The notes below the pieces were generated by a model. That model did no database searches. It was not told the DNA's origin and saw only the letters and a program-made list of their open reading frames with translations. Shown here piece by piece: positions 10,189 through 23,007 of a stretch of DNA of 64,000 bases (the first letter of the stretch is position 1; each line of letters starts with the position of its first letter). This DNA is from Corallium rubrum. Its lineage: Eukaryota; Cnidaria; Anthozoa; Scleralcyonacea; Coralliidae. The stretch covers positions 124,001-188,000 of the forward strand of contig OZ035999.1 of the NCBI GenBank assembly GCA_964035015.1, written 5' to 3'. Made by a program: the position numbers and the translations under genes.

Positions 10189-13100
10189 CACCACTACTCC
10201 TACCACCATTAACACAACCACCACTATTCCTACCACGATTAACATAACCACCACTATTCCTACCACCACCACCACCATTACCACAACCGCCACTATTCCT
10301 ACCACCATTACCACAACCACCACTATTCCTACCACCATTAACACAACCACCACTATTCCTACCACCATTACCACAACCACCACTATTCCTACCACGATTA
10401 ACATAACCACCACTATTCCTACCACCACCACCACCATTACCACAACCGCCACTATTCTTACCACCATTAACGTAACCACCACTATTCCTACCACCATTAT
10501 CACAACCGCCACTATTCCTACCACGATTAACATAACCACCACTATTCCTACCACCACCACCACCACTATTACCACAACCGCCACTATCCTTACCACCATT
10601 AACGTAACCACCACTATTCCTACCGCCACCACCACTATTACCACAACCGCCACTAATCTTACCACCATTAACGTAACCACCACTATTGCAACCGCCACCA
10701 TTACCACAACCACCACTATTCCTACCACCACCACCATTACCACAACCACCACTATTCCTACCACCATTACCACAAGCACCACTATTCCTACCACCATTAC
10801 CACAACCAACCACTATTCCTACCACCACCACTATTCCTACCACCATTAACACAACCACCACTATTCCTACCACCACCACCATTAACACAACCACCACTAT
10901 TCCTACCACCATTACCACAACCACCACTATTCCTACCACCATTACCACAACCACCACTATTCCTACCACCATTAACACAACCACCACTATTCCTACCACC
11001 ATTACCACAACCACCACTATTCCTACCACGATTAACATAACCACCACTATTCCTACCACCACCACCACCATTACCACTACCGCCACTATTCCTACCACCA
11101 TTACCACAACCACTATTCCTACCACCATTACCACAACCAACCACTATTCCTACCACCACCACTATTCCTACCACCATTACCACAACCACCACTATTCCTA
11201 CCACAATTACCACAACCACCACTATTCCTACCACCATTACCACAACCACCACTATTGCTACCACCATTACCACAACCACCACTATTCCTACCACTATTGC
11301 CACAACCACCACTATTCCTACCACAATTACCACAACCACCACTATTCCTACCACCATTACCACAACCACCACTATTCCTACCACGATTAACATAACCACC
11401 ACTATTCCTACCACCACTACCATTACCACAACTGCCACTATTCCTACCATTACCACAGCCACCACTATTCCTACCACCACCACCATTAACACAACCGCCA
11501 CTATTCCTACCACCATTACCACTATTCCTACCACCATTACCACAACCACCACTATTCCTACCACCATTACCACAACCACCACTATTTCTACCACCATTAC
11601 CACAACCACCACTATTCCTACCACCATTACCACAACCGCCACTTTTCCTACCACCATTACCACAACCACCACTATTCCTACCACCATTAACACAACCAGC
11701 ACTATTCCTACCACCACCACCATTGCCACAACCACCACTATTCCTACCACAATTACCACAACCACCACTATTCCTACCACCATTACCACAACCACCACTA
11801 TTGCTACCACCATTAACACAACCACCACTATTCCTACCACCATTACCACAACCACCACTATTCCTACCACCATTAACACAACCACCACTATTCCTACCAC
11901 CATTACCACAACCACCACTATTCCTACCACCATTACCACAACCACCACTATTCCTACCACCATTACCACAACCACCACTATTCCTACCACCATTAACACA
12001 ACCACCACTATTCCTACCACCACCACCACCACTATTCTCTTCATAACCACCAGCATCATTACCAGCACCATTACAATCATCGTCATTTATTAACATATTT
12101 TATTGGTATACGGAATCTTGTAAAGTTATTAAATCAAAAAGTCTATTTAATATACAATTAAGAACTACCCCAACCTAAAATTTAATTATTTACAAGAGTG
12201 ACAATGCTTGCACAGTTCATGAATTTAATATTCCTATAAGTAATTCTTGTTTTTAATACTTTTTTACAATAAATTACACAAAAAAATGCTAGATCACTAA
12301 GGACTTTTGTCGATAATCATGTGAGTAAATGTTTTTCAAATTACTATATAGCTAATCATTCTGTAGTTCTGAACTTCTACATTTTCTAATCTTGTCTTTA
12401 CACTACTAAATAAGTAAGTAGATTTAAGTAGTAACAGTTGATATTTTACTTTAAACATTTAAAATGCAACAAAATCTACCTAACTTTTGAACTTAAAAGA
12501 AACATAAACGTGTTTTCAACTTCGTAAAAAGTTCAAAAATATTTTATAGTTGAAAGAAACATAAACATGTTTACAAATAAGCCGTTAAAATGTCGTTTTT
12601 CAGCTTCATAAAAAGATATAATAAATTGCAAAAAAACCCTTTTAACGGAATTCAATTAAAATGGGAAAACATTTTCAAAAGGCTTCTGGAGGAATCGCGT
12701 TTTCCGTTTGCGATCTCTCTCATTCTATTTTTTTTTTCAATTGGTGCTCTCCTTTCGAAATTTCTAGATCCGCTCCTATGAGCATTAGTTTGTGATGTTT
12801 TCTGTCAGTGCTGTTGCACTTGTTTTAAATTCTTGTTAAACTTTCTTTTTCTTGTTTTTTCTTCTTTTTCTTTACTCTGTAAGAGTTAGAGCTGGGTTAT
12901 ATAGAGTTAGGGTTATAAGACAACGTTTTAGGGTTGGTTGGGATAGGATTTTGTTCATCGACATGACCTAGGTTCTTTATAAGCGTAAACAACTGAGTGC
13001 TGTGTACGTAGTGTTTTGGATAATAACAAAGCGAAATGGTGGGGAACTGCTGAGATTTCAGAAACGAAATACTGACGTTTCAAGCGCAGCCCTGCATCAG

Positions 13101-15228
13101 AGTTTACTTAAGAAAACTGATAAAGGGTTCCGCTCCAACTGACATCAGTTATTCATTACTGTCATAAAAGACTCTGCTCGAAACATCAGTATTTCGTTTT
13201 TAAAATCTCGTCAGCTTGCCATCTTTTCGTTTTATTAAGTCTGTTTTCCAGTCATGGCAGAAACTGGCTTGCAGCTCACAGCGAGTACTTACATCTAATT
13301 AAAAAGAAGTCAGAGTGAAAAAACAAGCACTGTGAGTTAGTTTGAATTAGATGTAAGTACTCACAGTGAGCTGCAAGTCAGTTTCTGCCATGACTGGAAA
13401 AGAGGCTTTATATAGGTTCTGCTTAAGGCCATGCCACACTAGGCAATTTTCCTTGCAACTTGCAACGCAATGGCGTTGTATTGCAAGTTGCAAGAAAGAT
13501 TTCCTCGTGTGACACCCCATGTTTGCAACTAGTCTCGCAACGAAAAATTGCGTTGTGAGTCTCAGAGAAAGTAGAAGCAGCTTCTACTTTTCGCAACGCT
13601 ACGAGACAAGTTACAGCGTGTGACACCCCCACTGCAACTTGCAATATTTTTTTTCGACAAAAATTGCGTTGCAAGTTGCAAGGAAAATTGCCTCGTGTGA
13701 CATGGCCTTTAGTCCGCTTCGCAGAGATCTCTTCGGCTCCAACACAAGGAATAGCAAGTTTATAATATAGAGGGCCTTATAGGCAATGTAGAAAACTAGA
13801 AATACAAATCGAAAATGTTTAAAAGGTTGGTGTACTGCTGAATTGAAATACTCACTAAGGAAGACTAACGTTTTTAGCGTAGGTCCTTTGTCAAAGAGAA
13901 ATTTGTACTGAAACAGAAATAGAACAATTATACAATTTGTAAACTTCACTATACTACTCTCCTACTCTCTCTCTCTCTCTCTCTCTCTGATGAGGGATCT
14001 TCTCTGAAAATGGCTAGACCTGCTTCGTGAGTATTTCAGCTGTGCACCAACTTTTTATAGCCAAACCGGATGTCCTCTTGCGTGCGACTTCGCAATATTG
14101 ATACGCAACATTGCAATTTTGATTGATGGATTCAAAGAGCAACCTGCAAACACTTTATCACGATTCCTCGACGGGTTGCCCTAAAAATCGTTTTAAATGC
14201 CAAACTTTGGATAATGCGAAATTCTACATAAAGTTAGAGCCATTACCTTCAAGTATAACATAACATTCGTGTGTTGTTCGATGTTTAAAACCAATATTTT
14301 AAGCAACCCGAATCGTGATAAACGTTTACAAGTTGCTGATTGAATCTGCCAATCAAAATTGCAATGTTGCCTATCAATATGGCAAAGTCGTATAAGAGAA
14401 CATCCGGTTTGACTACAAAAGGATTGCCCCGTCTGTTTGAACAAGTAGACATCAAAATGTCGCCAATGTCGTCTATCTTGAAAATGCGTTGAATTTTATC
14501 ATGAGCGCCGCCATCTTGAATGATGACGTCAAATGGTTGCAAGCGAAGAGCAGCATGACTACTAGACGTGGTTGTTGGAAAAGATTATATTTCGATGGCT
14601 TCAGACTGATTTTTTGTCATAATATGAAGCATAATGAGCTTTTCATTTAAAACGGCTGATCTAAGGTTATAGTTATAGGATTAGAAGGTTAGGATTAGTA
14701 TTTACACAATGTCACTGTGAGGTCAGTGAATTAATTTCTTCCCTGGTCGTTTTCGTGTTTTCTTCAAACCCTTTCTCGTCGGTGGATCTTTCCAGAGATG
14801 AGTAAAATCGTCTGACGTTAGCCCAGAGTAAAATACATATGACTTGATAGTCTAATGCTGCTTAGAAATGGTCAAGAGAAAGGTGTGAAAAATAACTTTG
14901 TTTCCTTTAAATCGTTTTCTAGTGTAGATTTGTGCTTCATTCTTAGTTCCTTGCATAGCTCTAGTGTCAGTGGTGATAATTAAAAAGTCTTTTTTTACTT
15001 TTGCAGCGTGTGTGTATCTGCGATCTGTACAAAAAATATTCTTAAAGATTTTATTCATCCATTAAAATAGTTGTTAATAAAGATTAAATAATATAAAATG
15101 TGGACAAAAAATACATTTATTGTAAAATACAAACTTAATCCAAATTAGAACTTCTGAACTTAGTACAACAAATATTTCTTCGCTCCTGGGAACTGTGAAC
15201 TAATACTTTCAAGAGTAACACAAGGGCT
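10053..15228. repeat. Tandem segmental unit 2 (gene lost)
   Basis: Second copy of the segment. About 130 bp of the left end are present, then sequence jumps at about 10189 into a 30-bp minisatellite and re-enters the unit at about 12040, at the point matching 6970 of unit 1. The whole TRIM-TLDc gene is missing. The intergenic block 12040-15228 matches 6970-10052 closely. Confidence 0.85.
10189..12036 (+). repeat. 30-bp minisatellite array, CCACTATTCCTACCACCATT-type
   Basis: About 60 tandem copies of a 30-bp unit containing CCACTATTCCTACCACCATT followed by ACCACAAC-type sequence, with variants (AACACAACC, ACCGCC, ACGATTAACATAACC). Because 30 is a multiple of 3 and the unit lacks stops in several frames, long open frames appear on both strands (up to 429 codons of Val/Gly- or Pro/Thr-rich sequence). 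They are by-products of the repeat. The array occupies the place where unit 2 lost its TRIM-TLDc gene. Confidence 0.9.
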
Positions 15229-15616
15229 GTACAAGAACTAGAAAATAAAGCACAAATCTACGCTGCAAAATGTTTTAGAACTTTTTCCAGACTTTTAGTT
15301 TTAGATAAAGTTAAACAAAAACATTAAAACAATCAGATCTAGCAGTCATTGACAGTCATGCTACTATTCAGTTTGAAGTTATTTGACGTCATTATTCAAG
15401 ATGGCGCTACTCGTGGTAAGATTAGCTTTTATACTCGTAAATGTGCATAATCTTTTGGAAAAGTAAATTATTTTTAAATTTCTTACAAGGCATTTTTAAA
15501 ATAGACGATGCTGACATCATTTTGATGCCATTGTTCAAATAGTCGGAGATCCTTTTTGACATTTTCGATTTGTATTTTGACTGTGAGCGTGTGCAATGTG
15601 TTGTCAGCGGTATTAC
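12037..15616. other. Unit 2 intergenic block and left end of unit 3
   Basis: Repeats the contents of 6990-10052: hairpin 13246-13401, MITE 13426-13708, a (CT)n run at 13968-13988, foldback repeat 14050-14418, exon-like fragment 14425-14535. The left end of unit 3 follows, with the plus-strand exon-like fragment at 15375-15545. No intact gene seen. Confidence 0.65.
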
Positions 15617-18600
15617 TCAGTAAAATACTTCTATTTCAGTTGGAGTAAAGTCCCAACTTCCAGCCAGAAGAGAGTTGGTTTGTGCAGTGTCAGGTTGGTA
15701 TCCTGGGGGTGGTTGATATGTGTGGCCAAGGTTGGAGTATGATCCTTGATTGTGATTGGAGTTATCACTGATGTAGAAATCATGACCTCCACCGAAGATT
15801 GGTCCCGAGTTAGGATAGCTGAGGATTGCATGTTGCTTGTGAATATCACATTTGAATGCAGGTATGTCGTCTTTATTTTTTAACGAAAACAAAAACGAGG
15901 AGTTGGACTGTTTATAACCTTGACCTGGAATAAAATGTGAAACATTTACTCCTTGTGTTCATCATATTTTACTTTACTTTGTCATTAACTTTAAAAAACA
16001 TTTTTAAACCAAAACAAAGAAAATTTTTAAAACAGTTCTGTCATTGAGTTATTATCTTGTCCAGTTTCAGCAGAACATTATAATTTTCTACATGTTTGAA
16101 ATAAAATACAGAAATATAGAAAGAAAATTCAACTTCTAAAAACTAAAGTAAGGTTTCATTTTTTTAAAGTGTATATTTACTACTAAATATACTAATATAC
16201 TGTAATTACAACTAAATATACTATTATAATTATTTCTTTTTAATACTACTCTAAATTATTTTATTATTAAATTTAATATTTTTTCTAAATTATCCTGTGT
16301 GGTCTTGATTGAAACTTGAATACTAAACTATCAGGAACTCAGATCACTGCATTTTTCATTTTTACAAAAAAAATCAGTAATTCTCATTTCTTGGTTTGCA
16401 CTTGACGTCATGGTGGCCATGTTGGAGGAACTTTAACAAAAGAATCTCATTAGCAGCTATTGTATTTGGAGTATGTTTTCCTCCAACATGGCCGCTGTAT
16501 CTTTGTCTCCTAAATCTCAAGGGATTGATTGCAAACCACCAATATTTAAAGTAATCATGGCATCTGATTAATCTGACATATATTTTGACCTATAATAGAA
16601 AAGACTTTTTATGACTTTTTGAATCTTGTGCTGCAACCTATGCTGTTAACTCATTGCTGCCTAGGATGTCTGAGGGTTCTCCTTTTGGCTAGTAAAATTG
16701 TCTGGTGTTAGACAGAGTGAAACAATAAAGGTGCCATTTTTGAGCAGCTCAGGCAGGAATGCTGTATTTCATGATGTATGTATTTTATCTGCCAACACAC
16801 TAAAAATATTTCAGTTTTGAAAATGTAGAGTACAGGACATCCAACACTTCCACAAAGATAAGATCTCACTCCAGGATCAAGGTGGTCTGGGTTACTTAAG
16901 CTGGCAGTCTTAGGGCTTGGGAGCAGCTGTGCAGATAGCCTGCGTAGCTGGCGGTATTAGGGAGTTCGCGTGCAGGTGGTCTGCTCCCGAACTCCCTAAT
17001 ACCATGTAATTCCTGGGAAAATGATAATAAAGACTTTTTACAATTATGTATGTATTTTATAGCAGGCTTGGACTGACCTATGTGCCAATAATAATAAATA
17101 ATAATATAATAATTTTTTTTATTTAATCATGGTAGTACAAACTCAGCTGAGCTGCTTTTCAAGTAGCCATGAAATAAACTGTAAAACTAATCTGTTTACA
17201 TCAATTATAATATACATTTATTAATTGTTTACATATGTATATGAAGTTATTTAAGATAATAAGGACAAAAAGTACTAAAAGAACAAAACATTAATATTGG
17301 AAATCAATCTGGTATGCACTCAGAAGCATTCATTAACAGCAGCTTTAAAAGATAGCAAAGAGGGGAGAATCTTTTACTGAACTGGGCAATTGATTCCACA
17401 ATTTCACTCCACTGTAGCTGAAGCTCTTTTTAGATATTCACTATTTGGACGTGGCATGAAATAGTTATTTTGAGTGACACTCCGTAAAGCATATGTAGTA
17501 GTTTGGGAACTCTTTGTAAACATGTCTGTCAAGTGGCATTGGCACATGCACCCACCTTTAGAATACCTCTACTGCGTCCCGTGAACTAATTATAATTGCT
17601 AAAATAGGTATTAAATGATGTGGCTGTCCATTACATGTAGTTTGTTACTGAATAATATTCTGCTTTCTTAAATTCATGTTGTGTGTGGTTGCAAGGGGTA
17701 GACAGGAGAGTTGCTGTTTCATAAGATATATTTTCTTCCAGCAAACAGTAAGCCTGTTGGCCTGCACTTTTGTGTTGATTTTATATAAAGTTTCTTTGAG
17801 TTAATCATACATGGGAGAACAATAATGGCAACAACAATCAGCAGTTTTGAAATCTTTCTATTTACAGAGGCTTGTGGGCAAATTTGTCTGTAATGCACCA
17901 AGTAGGCGAATGTCATTATTTATTAATTTATTTTTTTAACTGCATCCCTCTCCCTAATAGTACTGTCCCTAATACAAAGCCAGTCCAACTCTGTTTTGTA
18001 GTATGGTGTTGAGACATTTTTGAACAATTTTGAATTTAACAACATACCTGCCCAGCTCTGGTCTGTATATCCACCAAAAGTATAACCCCCAACTTTCACA
18101 AGTGTCACTGTAGCTCCCTTCTTGTCACAGCATCTGTGAAAATCTTTTGCACCCCATCCATCTCTGCCAGCTCGATAACAAAGACGCCATTGAAACTGAT
18201 CACCTAACCATTCTTCCATTTGTTTGCCATATTCCAAATGACCATTCAAAATGATTGAGGTATTACATAATTCACAAGGAACTGCTGCAGGATGACATGC
18301 TAGATAAGAAAGTAAATTACATATGATCAACCCATTCCTGCCTGAGGCTGAGCTGGCCAATTACCGTAGTAAAGGGCGGTGTCCTGTTTATTAGCGTCAA
18401 AAACGTTGCATCAAAAACGTCGCGTTAAAAAACGTCGCGTAATAAATGTCACTTGCTATGGACTCCGCACCAGCGATGAAGGCATGAACTCGTGCAGAAT
18501 GTCTGAGGCGAATAATAATTAGCTTGCTTGCACAAGCACACTCTGTCTGTATTCGATGATGTAATGAATATGGAAGAGTTTGGACGCAGCTAGGCTAGGT

Positions 18601-20352
18601 GCGCTGTGCAGCTAACTCACCAGGGGTTTTATAGTCGTTTCGTCCCCTCGCAGTTTCGTCCCCGACCATTTCGTCCCCGACCATTTCGTCCCCCACCATT
18701 TCCTCCCCACTCCCCTCGGTATTTTTTTGTTGTTTTTTTGCTTTCGCAGATCTCAAAATCATCATTTAAGTCGAATTTCGACTCGGAATGGTGAGATACT
18801 CGGTTTTCGTGCTTTCAGTTGACTCTGTTGAAATTAAATTACCTTGACATTGTGTCCATGACTGATCGGTTATTGTGAAAAACCAACCACCACGGACAAC
18901 CAACTCAGAATGGTGAGGTACGCATTTTTCTTACAAGAATTCGACAAGTAAGGGCTAAACACACCAAGAAACATGCTCGCTATATGCGACAAATGGGCTG
19001 GGCTTGTGGATCGGAAGAGGTTGGGGATGAAAAGGTTGGGACGAAACAGCTGGGGACGAAACGGTTTAGGGGACGAAACGACCAGATAGCCACCAGGGCA
19101 TCGCAATAGACCTAGAGAAAATACCTCAGACCTTGTGAAGGTTTTACCTGGGGTTGAATCAACTACAACATGCACCATCTACCTTTAGTTAATTTTTATT
19201 TCTTTTTAGTTTTATGATCTTACCAACTTTTCCCAGTTTATCCAAGAACGTCGTAACATCATTGTCGTTGATTGGGGTGCTTTGATATTCAATGTTGCCA
19301 TCGTGAACAGGTTTCATACTCCATGGTCGCTCTTGTTTCATTCTTTCTATACTCTCTTCAATCATCTTTTGCGACGAAAGGATTTCTTCATCGTTGCCTT
19401 TCTCAAGAAGGTTCTTGGCTAGATTGAAAGAACTTTTTACTTTATCCACGTGACGTTTCACTTGGGTTTCTTGTTCCACAAGTGGTTCGTGAGTTTCTTT
19501 GTATTTCTTCTCCACTTCATTCATCATTAGTTTGGCTTTCTCTTCCAGCTTTTGGGTAAAGATTTTTAAAACTTCTTGTTTCTGCTGAGTGATGTCTTTC
19601 TTTGCTTTCTTTGTATTGTCTTCCAGAGACTGTTTGGCATTTGATATCAACTCTAATGTGTCGTTGCCTTCATTCATGCTTTCTTCTAAGATTGTACAAC
19701 GCGATGCTAATACTTCTCTTTGCTTCTCAGCTACGTCTACTAGTGGCAAACATAAATGACCTGGACGTACATGTTGAACCTCCATGCAATATCTGCAGAC
19801 GAGTTCTTTACATGTTTCGCAATAGAACTTAAGGGTCTTGTTCTCATGTTTCTTGCAGTGGAGTTTTGCTCTGATTTTTGCTTGGTTCTCAGGTTGACTC
19901 AACTCGTTTATTGATAGCACAGTGTGTTTCTTATGAGTTGGCCAGCTTTCGTGATATGCGAAACATTTTTCACATAAGAACAACTCACAAGTTGTACATC
20001 GACTAACGGCTGGCTGTTGGCAACGAGAGCATTTAGAAACCTTTGCTTGTCGTTGAATCGCCATGACGTCCAACATATTTCGGATAAAATGACTGCTCGC
20101 CATTCCTGCTACTTCATCTTTTGGTTTCAGATTAAATTCTGACCGACATGTTGGACAGTTGAATACTTCAATCTTTTTACCAGCTGCTTCCTGACGATGG
20201 CGTTTTACAAACTTCTCTAGACAGACTTTGCAAAAAGAGTGAAAACAATAAGGCAATGTTCGAGGTTCGTTCAAAGTTTCTAAGCAAATTGGACATGTCA
20301 GTAAGGATTCTAGTTCATCAACTGGAACGACGTTGGTTGGAGAAGTAGCCAT
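15617..20352 (-). CDS. TRIM-TLDc fusion protein, gene B
   Basis: Exons 20352-19224, 18299-18048 and 15924-15617; 562 residues. Same three-exon layout, phases and domain order as gene A: RING, two B-boxes, coiled coil, TLDc. No frameshift or premature stop seen, so the protein is probably intact. Small differences from A: one extra residue in the RING (LPYCFHSFC) and one residue fewer at each of two places in the last exon. Intron 1 carries a 465-bp insertion (18626-19090) absent from A and C. The 6.6-kb foldback element begins about 65 bp upstream of the ATG and pushes the conserved CCAAT segment to about 27100, so expression may differ from gene A. Function inferred from domains only (ubiquitin ligase-like with TLDc). 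Confidence 0.85.
16387..16542. mobile_element. Small hairpin MITE in intron 2 of gene B
   Basis: Present in unit 3 only; unit 4 reads TTCTCA directly into ATATTTAAAG. Ends contain TTGGTTTGCA..TGCAAACCA, with inner arms GGCCATGTTGGAGGA..TCCTCCAACATGGCC. Non-coding. Confidence 0.55.
16938..17003. repeat. Unit 3-specific short hairpin
   Basis: GGTATTAGGGAGTTCG and CGAACTCCCTAATACC form a stem. The sequence is absent at the equivalent place in units 1 and 4. Likely a small hairpin insertion. Confidence 0.45.
17100..17535 (-). mobile_element. Non-LTR retrotransposon 3' end (unit 3 copy)
   Basis: Orthologue of the fragment at 3711-4200. The frame is interrupted relative to the other copies (one A fewer after GAAGCTCTTTT). 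It ends in ATT/AAT-rich repeats. Confidence 0.5.
18626..19090. mobile_element. 465-bp element with GTTTCGTCCCC end repeats, 8-bp target duplication
   Basis: CACCAGGG is duplicated at 18618-18625 and 19091-19098. Units 1 and 4 carry the matching single site (CGTCAGGG) at about 5246 and 33703. Both ends carry inverted runs of GTTTCGTCCCC separated by a few bases: three or four copies on the left, about three on the right. Outer ends (GTTTTATAG.., ..AGATAGC) are only loosely complementary. The 8-bp duplication fits hAT-like elements. No credible ORF, so non-autonomous. Confidence 0.65.
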
Positions 20353-20440
20353 TGTAGACAACGTTTTCTTCAAAAAGTGTAGTAGTTTCTTGTAAATTTA
20401 ATCAGCAAACGAAACTGGGCCCTTTCTCGATATATGAGCA

Positions 20441-20741
20441 CAGGGCCGCCGAGAGAAATTGTGGGGCCCGGGGCAAGTTATCGATTTGGACCCCCTGATG
20501 ACGTCACATGGGTCGATTTGGGGGCCCTGATGACGTCACATGGGTCGATTTGAGGGCCCTGATGACGTCGCACATCATAGGGTCGTGTCTACGTGTTCTC
20601 AATTAGTCCCCTGGGTTGACTAAAATGTTAGTGTTACTGATCTTTACACTTTCTGGGCCTTATGTTTTCTTACGGGGGCCCTTCTCAAGTTGGGGGCCCG
20701 GGGCAAATTGCCCCCCTAGCCCCCCCCTCTCGGCGGGCCTG
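20441..20741. mobile_element. 301-bp hAT-type MITE inside the foldback terminal repeat
   Basis: TATGAGCA is duplicated at 20433-20440 and 20742-20749. The ends are CAGGGCCGCCGAGAG and the complement of CTCTCGGCGGGCCTG, with one mismatch in 15. Internally it repeats GATGACGTCACATGGGTCGA and GGGGCCCGGGGCAA-type sequence. The right-hand terminal repeat at 26950-26979 is uninterrupted and gives the empty site. The 8-bp duplication and CAGGG ends are typical of hAT elements. Confidence 0.8.
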
Positions 20742-20788
20742 TATGAGCAACCGAAATAGAGGAGCTTTTTGGGAAGAGAAGCATACTT

Positions 20789-21910
20789 GACTCGCCTTAG
20801 TCCTCCTTAGACCACCTTAGTCCCCCTTAGACTGCCTTAGACTGCCTTAGTCCTCCTTAGACAGCCTTAGACTGCCTTAGACTGCCTTAGACAGACTTAA
20901 ACTGCCTTAGACCGCCTTAGACCGACTTAGACTGACTTAGACTGCCTTAGACCGACTTAGACCGCCTTAGACCGACCTAGACTGACTTAGACTGCCTTAG
21001 ACTGACTTAGACTGCCTTAGACTGACTTAGACTGCCTTAGACCGACTTAGACTGCCTTAGACTGACTTAGACTGACTTAGACCGGCTTAGACTGACTTAG
21101 ACCGACTTAGACCGACTTGGACTGCCTTAGACTGCCTTAGTCCTCCTTAGACAGCCTTAGACTGCCTTAGACTGCCTTAGACTGACTTAAACTGACTTAG
21201 ACCGCCTTAGTTCGACTTAGACCGACTTAGACTGCCTTAGACTGACTTAGACCGACTTAGACCGCCTTAGACTGACTTAGACTGACTTAGACCGACTTAG
21301 ACCGCCTTAGACCGCCTTAGACTGACTTAGACTGCCTTAGACTGCCTTAGACCACCTTAGACCGCCTTAGACTGCCTTAGACTGACTTAGACTGACTTAG
21401 ACCGACTTAGACCGCCTTAGACCGCCTTAGACCGACTTAGACCGACTTGGACTGCCTTAGACTGCCTTAGACCGACTTCGACCGACTTAGACCGCCTTAG
21501 ACTGACTTAGACTGACTTAAGCCGGTTTTCCACTAGGCGACTTTTTTCGCGCGAAGCGACTTTTTCTTTTGTCTCATGAGCTCTGAGCTGGAACTAATCA
21601 GAAATCTATTGAATTCGAACAAACGAAAGTCGCTTCGCGCGAAAAAAATCGCCTAGTGGAAAACCGGCTTTAGACTTACTTAGACTGACTTAGACCGGCT
21701 TAGACTGACTTAGACTGCCTTAGACTGCCTTAGACCGACTTAGACCGACTTAGACCACCTTAGACCGACTTAGACCGACTTAGACTGGCTTAGACTGCCT
21801 TAGACTGCCTTAGACTGCCTTAGACCGCCTTAGACTGCCTTAGACTGACTTAGACTGCCTTAGTCCTCCTTAGACAGCCTTAGACTGCCTTAGGCTGACT
21901 TAGACTGACT
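20789..21910. repeat. Left 10-bp satellite array (CTTAGACTGC-type)
   Basis: About 95 tandem copies of a 10-bp unit CTTAGAC(T/C)G(C/A), with variation mostly at two positions. It is interrupted by a 150-bp hairpin at 21520-21669. It is the inverse of the right array. Confidence 0.9.
21520..21669. mobile_element. 150-bp hairpin MITE in the left satellite array
   Basis: Ends are AGCCGGTTTTCCACTAGGCG and its perfect complement, flanked by TTA at 21517-21519 and 21670-21672. Inner arms contain TTCGCGCGAAGCGAC and its complement. The TTA duplication suggests a Harbinger-like MITE. Related in style to 52131-52299. Confidence 0.75.
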
Positions 21911-23007
21911 TTTCTGTTTGTATTCTATTAATTAATCATGTCTCGCTACATTTCGTAGCAAGAATGCTTTGTTTTACCTCATATATGTAATATTTTGCTT
22001 AATTAAGCAAACTGGACTAGAGGTGGATTTTCTACACCATTAGATTACGTGTTAATTCTGTTGAATAAGCCATTTGCACGAGGACGTAAAATAGCGTTGG
22101 GTTGACTACAACTACCAGAATGCTTTGCTAGCATCCTAGTGCTGATAAATTGAGCGCACCGGCAAAGCATTCTGGTAGTTGTAGTCACCCAAGGCTATTT
22201 TACGTCCTCGTGCAAATGGCTTATTGTTAAGATCTCAAAGTACTTTAGATCTTACATTAATGCTCAATAAACATTTGTCTGTATAATTTTGTAAATAACT
22301 TGTTGTTAATTACAGTTGTAGTGTTTTGACAATTTTAAATATAAACTGTTTTTGTCAGTCTTGTATAAGTCTTGTATATTGACTGTGTATTGCTTCAAAA
22401 TTACTTTAATCACGAGATGCGATACATCTACATGTACTGTAATAAATGCAAGCAGTTTTAGTGAAAGTGTATGTTGAAATATCGAATAATGGCTTGATTT
22501 GCATTTCAGTATTTGTGCTAAAGTTAAAAAACTGGAATAGAAAAGTTGAATAGCTTTTGAACTTGTAAATCAAGCAAACTGCTTATAAAGACACATTAAA
22601 TATTTTATAACTACGATAATTATTACGATAATTACTACAATTAATTACTACGACAATTACGATATTACTATGATTAATTTCTACGATAATTACTACGATT
22701 AATTACTACGATATTTACTACAATATTTACTTTAATTACGATACTGACAAATTATAATATTTTGCTCACCTGGTCCAACAATTGGTAATTATTTTAGTAA
22801 TATATCTTATACAACATACTGAAATCAAAATGTCTACACGCAAATATAAACTTACCTATTTCCACATAAATTAAAAAGTGAAAAACTACCCATTCACTGT
22901 TCGTTTGCATTGATACTCTCATGACTTTTTTTAAACTTTTTATCAAGAAGTCAAAAGTACATGTATAAAGCTTTACTCTCCCAGTTCCACTGAAACACTT
23001 TTGTGTA
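21911..23007. other. Unique spacer of the foldback element
   Basis: AT-rich, no gene seen. It contains a hairpin MITE at 22067-22223 (AAGCCATTTGCACGAGGACG and its complement) and irregular ACGATAATTACT repeats at about 22610-22735. A perfect 18-bp palindrome TTTGCTTAATTAAGCAAA lies near 21993-22010. Confidence 0.6.
22067..22223. mobile_element. 157-bp hairpin MITE in the foldback spacer
   Basis: The arms AAGCCATTTGCACGAGGACG and GTAAAATAGC are mirrored at 22186-22223, with a further inner stem AACTACCAGAATGCTTTGC. AT-rich TAA/TTA borders. Same architectural class as the other TWA-flanked hairpins in the window. Confidence 0.6.

Noticed and set aside
10181..12096. Very long open frames on both strands (up to 429 codons, Val/Gly- or Pro/Thr-rich)
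   Set aside because: They follow exactly from a 30-bp tandem repeat without stops. All frames on both strands are similarly open and no splice or start context supports a gene.
12590..12781. 63-codon plus-strand frame starting MSFFSFIKRY
   Set aside because: The equivalent sequence in units 1 and 3 is frameshifted or interrupted, so it is not conserved as coding.
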